Below, in pieces: positions 1 through 4,494 of a stretch of 5,379 bases of DNA (positions within the stretch are counted from its first letter, which is position 1; the number at the start of each line of letters is the position of its first letter). Location of the stretch: NCBI GenBank assembly GCA_903906615.1, contig CAIVKT010000050.1, forward strand, positions 1-5,379, read 5' to 3'. The notes under the pieces were generated by a model. That model was not told where the DNA came from and searched no databases. It saw nothing but the letters and a program-made list of their open reading frames with translations. A program made the translations under genes and the position numbers. This DNA comes from an uncultured Bacteroidota bacterium. Lineage in GTDB: Bacteria > Bacteroidota > Bacteroidia > Chitinophagales > Chitinophagaceae.

Positions 1-66
1 AGAGCCTACTTCCGTTTTGCTTAACGACATAAAGATATAAACAGTAGGAAAACAACCGAAAATCTT

Positions 67-1062
67 TCAAAAAAACAGCCTGAATTTTGTCCACTTGAAC
101 AAACTGTCTAAAAAATAGCCTGAATTTTGTCCATTACGCCATGTTTCTTTATATTTTCGAACAAGTATATCGACCAGAACCTGTACACTAGGATCATTTC
201 CTATGTTAGGTTGTACGTATTCTAACTTCTCCTTAAACATGATAATTGACTCTTTCGCTTTTTGAATTATTTTGATAATGTTATCCGTATTTCTTTTGAG
301 AAAGTCTATATATACTCCTGCTGTAGATACCAAAGGTGTAAACATCCTTCGAAGAACATCGTCAGCAACCTCTTGATTTTGATCTAATGCCCCATGCTTA
401 AACAAACCATTTTCAAAAAATAAGATTTCATCGAACGAAATTGTGCCATGGTGCGGCTGTAGTAATTCATCTCTAATATCTCTAAAAGTAGCTGACAGGT
501 TTTGAGTTTGTAGATTATAGAGTTTCCCCCAAAAAGGTACATTTGCGGGGATTGCATTTTGCTTCTTACAAATTAATATCATAATTTCACTATAGGCAAC
601 ACTTGCATTAAGCGGCAAAGCACTATTACTATATTTATTTGTATCTATTAATGCTTCTAGTAAACGGACAATTTTTGAATTTGCAATATTTAATGAATTA
701 AGCCAACTTTCTTTGTCAAGTGCATAAATAAAAGAGTTAGCTTCTGAAATAATATCATTGACGACATTTAAATCTAGCGAGTGACAATCGAGAATAATAG
801 AAATAATCTCTTCAAGCGTTTCATTGTTAACTAATGAACCATTCTTAGCCTTATCATAAAAATTGGAAATTTTCGACATAAAAAGTAAGCAAAGAGGAGG
901 ATTGTTATTTAAAATTTCCGACTTAATTCTATTATAATTTGCCAAAAGAAAATTGATGTCTGATTTATCTACATCGATTGAGTAGCTATTGGTGGAGGTT
1001 AATTCGACAACTAGGCTTTTAATAATTTGAGTTTGGCCGTATTTTAAATGATATTCTATCAA
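67..1062 (-). CDS. Hypothetical protein of unknown function, possibly frameshifted
   Basis: This reading frame encodes 331 residues. I do not recognise the family. The protein is rich in Asn, Ile, Leu and Lys, looks soluble and mainly helical, and shows no signal peptide, membrane segment or obvious catalytic motif. A central stretch (about residues 195-225) has paired His residues (LLQPHHGTISF, then LFKHG), and a lysine-rich helix follows (about 255-285). The frame opens only at TTG (1062-1060). The next in-frame codon upstream that matters is a stop near 1107, and no ATG or GTG lies between. The ATG with a suitable A-rich upstream region (1136) is in another frame and ends in a 4-base overlap with this TTG. 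The last 20 or so residues come from two copies of a 24-base repeat read in different frames. Both ends are therefore doubtful, and this may be a pseudogene or a sequencing frameshift. It is AT-rich and divergent from the HNH endonuclease gene, so a defence-related role is possible but only inferred from context. Confidence 0.6.
   Translation of the reverse strand: MIEYHLKYGQTQIIKSLVVELTSTNSYSIDVDKSDINFLLANYNRIKSEILNNNPPLCLLFMSKISNFYDKAKNGSLVNNETLEEIISIILDCHSLDLNVVNDIISEANSFIYALDKESWLNSLNIANSKIVRLLEALIDTNKYSNSALPLNASVAYSEIMILICKKQNAIPANVPFWGKLYNLQTQNLSATFRDIRDELLQPHHGTISFDEILFFENGLFKHGALDQNQEVADDVLRRMFTPLVSTAGVYIDFLKRNTDNIIKIIQKAKESIIMFKEKLEYVQPNIGNDPSVQVLVDILVRKYKETWRNGQNSGYFLDSLFKWTKFRLFF
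70..133. repeat. Pair of 24-bp direct repeats, 40 bp apart
   Basis: Positions 70-93 and 110-133 match in 23 of 24 bases (core AGCCTGAATTTTGTCCA on the plus strand; the difference is C76 against T116). The 40-base offset is not a multiple of three, so the minus-strand gene reads the copies in different frames, giving GQNSGYFL and then WTKFRLFF before its stop. Between the copies lies an imperfect palindrome (87-102, TTGTCCACTTGAACAA). The arrangement fits a local duplication or the scar of an inserted element; neither can be settled from this window. Confidence 0.75.
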
Positions 1063-1136
1063 ATTTCCATAATTAACATGGTCTTTGTACCTATAGGTTT
1101 GTCAATGATGAATTTTGGATATATTGAATTAGCCAT
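1059..1136 (-). other. Small ORF overlapping the start of the unknown gene; likely its true N-terminus or a coupled leader
   Basis: ATG at 1136 opens a 25-codon frame (MANSIYPKFIIDKPIG, then nine more residues) that stops with TGA at 1059. Its last codon and stop overlap the TTG start of the 331-residue frame (TTGA). Upstream is the A-rich stretch AATAAATACAAA, the kind of leader that often precedes Bacteroidota start codons. The 331-residue frame stays open back to about 1104, so a -1 shift, equivalent to one missing base around 1089-1104, would join the two into one protein of about 350 residues. The segment KFIIDKPIG loosely recalls N-termini I associate with some KAP-type P-loop proteins, but no ATPase motif follows. 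The alternative is a leader peptide translationally coupled to the TTG. Confidence 0.4.
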
Positions 1137-1264
1137 TTTGTATTTATTAGTACTCAATTTGTAAGATGTTTTTCAATTGCAGAATTTTAAAGTTAAATAG
1201 TATATTTGATTTTATTTTGTCTTTCATGTAATTTGATTAATAAATATTCCAAACATATTCAAAT
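1063..1264. other. AT-rich divergent intergenic region
   Basis: This 202-base gap separates the two divergent accessory genes. It contains the endonuclease promoter (1177-1208) and the small minus-strand ORF (1059-1136). I see no convincing terminator, operator or RNA gene. The first 66 bases of the window, beyond the 3' end of the unknown gene, likewise show nothing recognisable. Confidence 0.6.
1177..1208 (+). promoter_or_regulatory. Bacteroidota-type promoter for the HNH endonuclease gene
   Basis: TTG at 1177-1179, a 21-base spacer and TATATTTG at 1201-1208 match the Bacteroidota pattern of a -33 TTG and a -7 TAnnTTTG. Transcription would start near 1214, leaving a leader of about 50 bases before the GTG at 1265. 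No other TAnnTTTG lies on this strand in the gap. On the opposite strand TATGTTTG (1257-1250) could serve the divergent gene, but I see no convincing -33 element for it. Confidence 0.5.
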
Positions 1265-2206
1265 GTGACAACTGCAATATTTGTAAGAAAAATCGCAAAA
1301 CTTAAAGTTGATCGCTCTAAAGGTGCGCCAGCACCGCATAAGGCTATTTTGTTGTTAAGTGTAATACAGGCAATTGAGGTTGGTGAGATACAAGAGAATA
1401 AGATTTTTATTACTCCCGAATTAGTTGCCAGGTTCAAAGACAACTGGCATATGCTTGTGAAAAATGAAATGTTTAATCCAAATTTTTCACTTCCTTTTTA
1501 TCATCTGAAAAGTGATGGCTTCTGGCATTTAAAAACAGAACCGGGAAGAGAAATATTATTGACATCGTCAAACTCTATCAAAAGTTTCGCTGCTTTAAAG
1601 AATACAGTTGCTTATGCGTATTTTGATGATGAGGTTTATGTGTTTTTGATGAATGCAGAAAACCGGACTTTAGTTAAACAAACACTGCTTGCTACCTATC
1701 TTAATGGCCAACAAATAGAGGATAGGGGATACAATTTGTTTCAAGATGTGGAGCGGCAAATATTGCATGAATCACCCGTTGAGTATAGAGAAACAATTGC
1801 GCCATTTGATGAAGAGGATATCTTTGTTCGTATTGGTGCTTTTAAGAGGGTGGTACCAAAAGTTTATAATTACACTTGTTGCATATCAGGCATGAAGATC
1901 ATTGCGAACCGTGATATACAGATGATTGATGCTTGCCACATTGTGCCATTCGCAGAAACGGGTAATAATAGTATTACGAACGGGTTATCGCTTTCCCCGA
2001 ATATTCACAGAGCTTTTGACCGGTTTTTAATTACAATCAATAACCGATATGAGATAGTTGTTTCAGACCACTTTACAGAGTCGGCAAGTTATTCAATAAG
2101 GGCATTTCATGGCAGGAAGATATATCTGCCGGATGATTTACAGTATCACCCGTCTGTGGATAATTTGAATTGGCATTTTGAACGGTTTATGTTGTTACAT
2201 AAATGA
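1265..2206 (+). CDS. HNH endonuclease with N-terminal DNA-recognition domain (COG3440-like)
   Basis: This 313-residue protein is a putative modification-dependent restriction endonuclease. Residues 180-255 form an HNH domain of the HNH_2 type: YTCCISG (203-209), DACHIVPFAETGNNSITNG (222-240) and LSPNIHRAFDR (243-253). The likely catalytic trio is H225, N239 and H248. The N-terminal half carries VDRSKG (15-20), PHKAILLLS (24-32) and the segment LPFYHLKSDGFWHLK (76-90). Both features resemble N-terminal domains of COG3440-type nucleases and the sulfur-binding domain of ScoMcrA-like enzymes; this is recalled family knowledge, not a search result. Family members usually have PHKP, whereas here it is PHKA. 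The start is the GTG at 1265; the frame has a stop at 1241-1243 and no ATG between, and the nearby ATGs (1226, 1263) run straight into stops. No methyltransferase gene is visible beside it, which favours a solitary type IV-like restriction factor. The coding sequence is AT-rich compared with the genes to its right. Confidence 0.85.
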   Translation: MTTAIFVRKIAKLKVDRSKGAPAPHKAILLLSVIQAIEVGEIQENKIFITPELVARFKDNWHMLVKNEMFNPNFSLPFYHLKSDGFWHLKTEPGREILLTSSNSIKSFAALKNTVAYAYFDDEVYVFLMNAENRTLVKQTLLATYLNGQQIEDRGYNLFQDVERQILHESPVEYRETIAPFDEEDIFVRIGAFKRVVPKVYNYTCCISGMKIIANRDIQMIDACHIVPFAETGNNSITNGLSLSPNIHRAFDRFLITINNRYEIVVSDHFTESASYSIRAFHGRKIYLPDDLQYHPSVDNLNWHFERFMLLHK

Positions 2207-2289
2207 TGCAGCGATTAGTCCTGCGCGAGTTAGGCACGGGCAAGCCGAGCCCCTACCGCGAGTGATTTGCGCGAGTGTCCAGTGCGAGT

Positions 2290-2321
2290 GTGTCGCGGTT
2301 CGGCGAGGCTCACCGTGACAC
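2290..2321 (+). terminator. Stem-loop downstream of the HNH gene, possible terminator
   Basis: GTGTCGCGGT (2290-2299) pairs with ACCGTGACAC (2312-2321) over 10 base pairs, including one G-U pair, around a 12-base loop. A modest T-run follows (GGTTTT at 2325-2330). It lies 84 bases after the endonuclease stop codon, and the tail is weak for a classical intrinsic terminator. It could equally be a dispersed palindrome, since it is embedded in the repeat mosaic. Confidence 0.35.
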
Positions 2322-2420
2322 AGTGGTTTTCCTAATAGATAGGTGAGTTGAACAGTGCCAATCCCGCATGAAGGTAGCGGGAGAATGCCACAAAAGCTCA
2401 ATAGCAGTAAGAGGCTTGGA

Positions 2421-2449
2421 CCCTCCTTCGCTGAAAAAGCTATGGCGGG
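2421..2449. repeat. Hairpin repeat of the CCTTCGCT...AAGCTATGGCGG type
   Basis: The arms 2421-2432 and 2438-2449 pair at 9 of 12 positions around the loop GAAAA. The 3' arm motif AAGCTATGGC also occurs at 2599-2608, 3676-3685 and, with one change, 2617-2626. It resembles short palindromic intergenic repeats found widely in bacterial genomes; that comparison is from memory. A second small stem (GGGC 2447-2450 with GCCC 2454-2457) and an A-run (2459-2465) follow at once. Confidence 0.55.
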
Positions 2450-2488
2450 CAATGCCCCAAAAAAATCCTTAGAGAGTACTGCGAGTGT

Positions 2489-2515
2489 AGATCCCTCCTG
2501 CGTCGGGACGACAAG
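2489..2515. repeat. Dispersed-repeat motif (AGATCCCTCCTGCGTCGGGA type)
   Basis: This stretch starts AGATCCCTCCTGCGTCGGGA and continues CGACAAG. On the minus strand it reads as a CTTGTCGTCCCGACG motif followed by GGAGGGATCT. I recognise this as close to a short intergenic repeat common in several bacterial phyla, including Bacteroidota. A GCGAGTGT copy (2481-2488) abuts it directly. Confidence 0.45.
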
Positions 2516-2653
2516 CGTTTGGTGTCCTGCGTGCGTTTCCAACGCGAGTGTAACCACCCCCGCTTGCAAACAGCCCACCTTCGCTGTATCCGCCGCTAAA
2601 GCTATGGCTACTGAAAAAGCTACGGCCGGTGAAACTTGGAAGCCTTTACCGCG

Positions 2654-2673
2654 TCCCCTTCGCTGGAAGGGGA
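2654..2673. terminator. Perfect 8-bp stem-loop just beyond the prenyltransferase stop codon
   Basis: TCCCCTTC (2654-2661) and GAAGGGGA (2666-2673) form an uninterrupted 8-base-pair stem with the loop GCTG. It lies 22 bases past the stop codon of the minus-strand prenyltransferase gene, a suitable place to end or stabilise that transcript. No U-tract follows on the minus strand, so rho-independent termination is not certain. The left arm and loop contain CCTTCGCTG, the motif repeated elsewhere in this gap, so it may be one more dispersed palindrome. Confidence 0.4.
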
Positions 2674-2695
2674 ATTTCCTGCACAAGTATTTATA

Positions 2696-3562
2696 TCAAA
2701 TCAGCAAAGACAATATTGTGGCTGCGGAAAAGACTACGCTGGCGATGCCGTTGGTGTTGGCGAAGGCGATGTTGACTTTGCTGAGGTCGGTGGGCTTTAC
2801 GAGGAGGTGCTGGTAGGTGAGCATGGCGACGTAGAAGGCGGTGCCGATCCAGTAGATGAAGCTGAAGTGGCCGTAAATGCCTGCCGTGATGATGAATATA
2901 GCGGAGCAGATGTGCAGCAATGTAGACACGAGCAGGGCATTGCGGATGCCGAGGGCGGCGGGGATGGAGTGGAGCTGCTGGGTGCGGTCGAAGGTTTCGT
3001 CTTGCAGGGCGTAGATGATGTCGAACCCGGAGACCCAGGTGAGCACGGAAAGGGAGAAGAGTACGGGCAGCCACGAGAAATAGCCGGTAACGGCGAGGTA
3101 GGCGCCTATAGGCGATAGCGCCAGGCCCACGCCGAGCACGATGTGGCAGAGGGCGGTGAACCGCTTGGTGTAGCTATAGAACAGAATAACGAACAGGGCC
3201 ACGAAGGAGAGGTAGAAGCACATGGGGTTGATGAACCAGGTGGTGGCAACGAACAGCACGGAGCTGATGATGGTGAAGGTAAGGGCACTGGCGGGGCTGA
3301 TGATTCCTGCGGGTATCTCGCGCTGGGCGGTGCGGGGGTTGAGGGCATCAAAGCTGCGGTCGAGGTAGCGGTTGAAGGACATGGCGGCGCTGCGGGCGAA
3401 GACCATGCACAGCAGCATCTTGACGAGGGTGAGCCATTGGAAGGTGTGGATGGCGCCGGTGTTCTTCAGTTGGAGGAAGCCGAGTGTGAAGCCGATAAAG
3501 GCAAATGGCAGTGCAAATATGGTGTGGCTGAACCTGATCAGCGAGAGGTATTTACGGATCAT
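2696..3562 (-). CDS. mqnP: UbiA-family prenyltransferase, MqnP-like (menaquinone synthesis)
   Basis: This 288-residue integral membrane protein belongs to the UbiA prenyltransferase superfamily, which joins a polyprenyl chain to an aromatic acceptor. Both diagnostic Asp-rich motifs are present: NRYLDRSFD (residues 64-72) followed by NPRTAQRE (75-82), and DIIYALQDETFD (181-192) followed by LHSIPAALG (197-205). About eight or nine hydrophobic helices span the protein. The NPRT and QDETFD...LHSIP signatures match the subgroup once called a putative 4-hydroxybenzoate polyprenyltransferase and now assigned as MqnP of the futalosine menaquinone route. That assignment is from family knowledge; no other mqn gene is in the window. 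I chose ATG at 3562 (MIRKYLSLIRFSHT) over the TTG at 3586, because the -7 promoter box at 3580-3573 would lie inside the longer form. A role in ubiquinone or heme A synthesis is less likely. Confidence 0.85.
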   Translation of the reverse strand: MIRKYLSLIRFSHTIFALPFAFIGFTLGFLQLKNTGAIHTFQWLTLVKMLLCMVFARSAAMSFNRYLDRSFDALNPRTAQREIPAGIISPASALTFTIISSVLFVATTWFINPMCFYLSFVALFVILFYSYTKRFTALCHIVLGVGLALSPIGAYLAVTGYFSWLPVLFSLSVLTWVSGFDIIYALQDETFDRTQQLHSIPAALGIRNALLVSTLLHICSAIFIITAGIYGHFSFIYWIGTAFYVAMLTYQHLLVKPTDLSKVNIAFANTNGIASVVFSAATILSLLI

Positions 3563-3572
3563 ATGTTGTGGG

Positions 3573-3580
3573 CAAAGGTA
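3573..3580 (-). promoter_or_regulatory. -7 promoter box (TACCTTTG) of the prenyltransferase gene
   Basis: TACCTTTG reads 3580 to 3573 on the minus strand and matches TAnnTTTG. Transcription would begin near 3568, only a few bases before the ATG at 3562, giving a very short leader. The -33 region falls in the repeat-like GCTAAGGCGCGG stretch and has no clear TTG at the right spacing. Confidence 0.5.
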
Positions 3581-3593
3581 CGGCAATAATCTT

Positions 3594-3720
3594 TAACCGC
3601 TAAGGCGCGGAGACGCTAATTGTGTTGCGTGCGGCTACCACATAGGCACATCCTCCGTCGTTTAAGCTGTCGTTTAAGCTATGGCGGCCGAAGAAGACCA
3701 CATAGGTGCGAGCAAGTGTA
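3594..3720. repeat. Repeat-rich gap: ACCACATAGG pair and 12-bp tandem duplication
   Basis: ACCACATAGG occurs at 3637-3646 and 3697-3706, exactly 60 bases apart. Between them GTCGTTTAAGCT is duplicated perfectly in tandem (3657-3668 and 3669-3680), and the second copy runs into AAGCTATGGC (3676-3685), the motif also seen in the 2207-2695 gap. At the left edge, TTTAACCGCTAAGGCGCGGA (from about 3592) resembles a short intergenic repeat common in Bacteroidota. The gap holds no gene. Confidence 0.6.
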
Positions 3721-3762
3721 ATAGTAGTTTTTAAACGCAAAAGGCACAAGAGATCCTACATC

Positions 3763-4290
3763 TTACTTCACATCGGCATCAATGCTGATGGAAACGGCTT
3801 CGGGCATGGCATTGGAGTGTATGATGATGTTGTTGGTCTCGAGGCCTGTTTTTTTGCCGGTGGAGTTGTACTCAATAACTATTTCACCCTCGTTGCCGGG
3901 TGCTATGGCATCGTGGGGGTAATAAGGCACAGTGCAGCCACAGCTTACATCGGCCTTGCAAATGAGCAGGGGATGTGTGCCGGTGTTCTTAAAACGGAAC
4001 GCATGCCTTACGGTAGTGCCTTGAGATACAGTACCAAAGCTGTATTTTGTTTCGTAGAACTGCATGGTGGTCTTGAGCATATTGCGCAGTTCCTCGGTGC
4101 AGGTACGTGTTTCTTCGGGGTATATCTCGCCGTGGTAGCGGCGGCCATCCTGGCTGTATAGCTCGGCATCGGCGGGGCGGTTGGGCCTTAACAATGAATA
4201 ACGGCTGATGCCTGTGAGCTCTATGATCACGAGTGTGAAGATAGAGAGGGTAAGGATGGTCAGCATGATGATCTTGAAGGTCTTGCTCAT
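3763..4290 (-). CDS. DUF1573 domain protein with N-terminal membrane anchor
   Basis: This 175-residue protein has one hydrophobic segment (about residues 7-25, after MSKTFK) and an Ig-like DUF1573 domain from about residue 78 to the end. Typical family landmarks are visible: YSFGTVSQG (83-91), FRFKNTG (98-104), SCGCT (116-120), IAPGNEGEI (129-137), YNSTGKK (141-147) and HSNA (158-161). DUF1573 proteins are abundant in Bacteroidota, and their function is not established; an exported or periplasmic role is inferred from the anchor. No lipobox Cys follows the hydrophobic segment, so it is probably an uncleaved anchor rather than a lipoprotein. The linker at residues 28-77 is not recognisable. 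The ATG at 4290 is well placed behind its promoter. Confidence 0.85.
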   Translation of the reverse strand: MSKTFKIIMLTILTLSIFTLVIIELTGISRYSLLRPNRPADAELYSQDGRRYHGEIYPEETRTCTEELRNMLKTTMQFYETKYSFGTVSQGTTVRHAFRFKNTGTHPLLICKADVSCGCTVPYYPHDAIAPGNEGEIVIEYNSTGKKTGLETNNIIIHSNAMPEAVSISIDADVK

Positions 4291-4310
4291 TGTTAAGAGT
4301 TGTGTTTGTG

Positions 4311-4340
4311 CAAATATACTTCTAATCCAAAATTAACAAA
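4311..4340 (-). promoter_or_regulatory. Promoter of the DUF1573 gene (TTTG-N18-TATATTTG)
   Basis: On the minus strand TTTG (4340-4337), an 18-base spacer and TATATTTG (4318-4311) match the Bacteroidota -33/-7 pattern. Transcription would start near 4304, leaving a leader of about 14 bases, rich in A and C, before the ATG at 4290. The gene therefore appears to be transcribed separately from peptidase T. Confidence 0.55.
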
Positions 4341-4368
4341 GTATGAATTTGAGGTTTTTTAAGTGTTA

Positions 4369-4463
4369 CGCCCCTTTGGATTATGTTTCGTCGTCGCGAG
4401 TTTCCCGGGGCGTTGCCCCGGGCTAAGAGATTTCGCCCCTTCAGGGCTTTCCTGTGCGAGTTT
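4369..4463. repeat. Dispersed hairpin repeat with CCCGGGGC palindrome
   Basis: CCCGGGGC (4404-4411) and GCCCCGGG (4415-4422) form a perfect 8-base-pair stem with a 3-base loop. A second small stem follows (GCCC 4435-4438 with GGGC 4444-4447). CGCCCCTT occurs on both sides (4369-4376 and 4434-4441), and GCGAGTTT flanks the hairpins at 4396-4403 and 4456-4463. Read on the minus strand, the AGCCCTGAAGGGGCG and GCCCGGGGC motifs match a non-coding repeat I recall as very common in Bacteroidota and some other phyla, which often yields spurious small proteins. It lies just after the peptidase T stop, where it could also act on that mRNA's 3' end, although no U-tract is present. Confidence 0.65.
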
Positions 4464-4494
4464 CTGGGCCATGCCGTTGGGCAAAGCATTAGAT

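Larger units (their letters stand above)
2225..2551 (+). repeat. Cluster of six GCGAGT(GT) motifs, all in one orientation
   Basis: GCGAGT begins at 2225, 2258, 2271, 2284, 2481 and 2544. Four copies extend to GCGAGTGT (2271, 2284, 2481, 2544). The three at 2258, 2271 and 2284 are exactly 13 bases apart. Two further copies, both GCGAGTTT, occur in the gap at 4396-4403 and 4456-4463. All read the same way on the plus strand. The rest of the spacing is irregular, so this is not a CRISPR or simple tandem array. Confidence 0.65.
2207..2695. other. 489-base non-coding mosaic of short repeats and hairpins
   Basis: No credible gene lies here. The open frames on both strands have low-complexity translations, overlap each other, and run through repeats and into the prenyltransferase gene. 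The stretch is built from short motifs found more than once: GCGAGT (six copies), CCTTCGCTG (2425-2433, 2578-2586, 2657-2665), CTGAAAAAGCTA (2431-2442, 2611-2622) and AAGCTAYGGC (2437-2446, 2599-2608, 2617-2626). Several hairpins are interleaved (TCCCGC 2362-2367 with GCGGGA 2377-2382, among others). It marks the change from the AT-rich accessory genes to GC-richer core genes and sits between convergent 3' ends. Confidence 0.75.

Noticed and set aside
70..133. A definite insertion-sequence end
   Set aside because: There is no transposase and no matching inverted end in the window; only a direct repeat and an imperfect palindrome are visible, so it is kept as a possibility.
1237..1443. Minus-strand frame over the start of the HNH gene
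   Set aside because: It overlaps the conserved N-terminal domain of the endonuclease and has no supporting motif.
2225..2551. GCGAGTGT copies as a CRISPR array
   Set aside because: The repeat is only 6-8 bases, spacing is irregular apart from one 13-base run, and there is no cas gene.
2207..2695. tRNA, rRNA or riboswitch in the long gap
   Set aside because: The hairpins do not form a cloverleaf or any RNA family I recognise, and the motifs recur as short repeats.
2195..2816. Long overlapping frames on both strands (2195-2686 minus, 2355-2816 plus) as possible genes
   Set aside because: They run through short repeats, have low-complexity translations with no recognisable domain, overlap each other, and one extends into the prenyltransferase gene.
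2636..3589. Open frames antisense to or out of frame with the prenyltransferase gene
   Set aside because: They have Gly/Glu/Val-rich or His/Arg/Pro-rich translations typical of shadows, while the minus-strand UbiA frame has clear conserved motifs over its full length.
3706..4161. Plus-strand frame opposite the DUF1573 gene
   Set aside because: The minus-strand frame carries a full DUF1573 signature and a promoter; the opposite frame has no recognisable feature.
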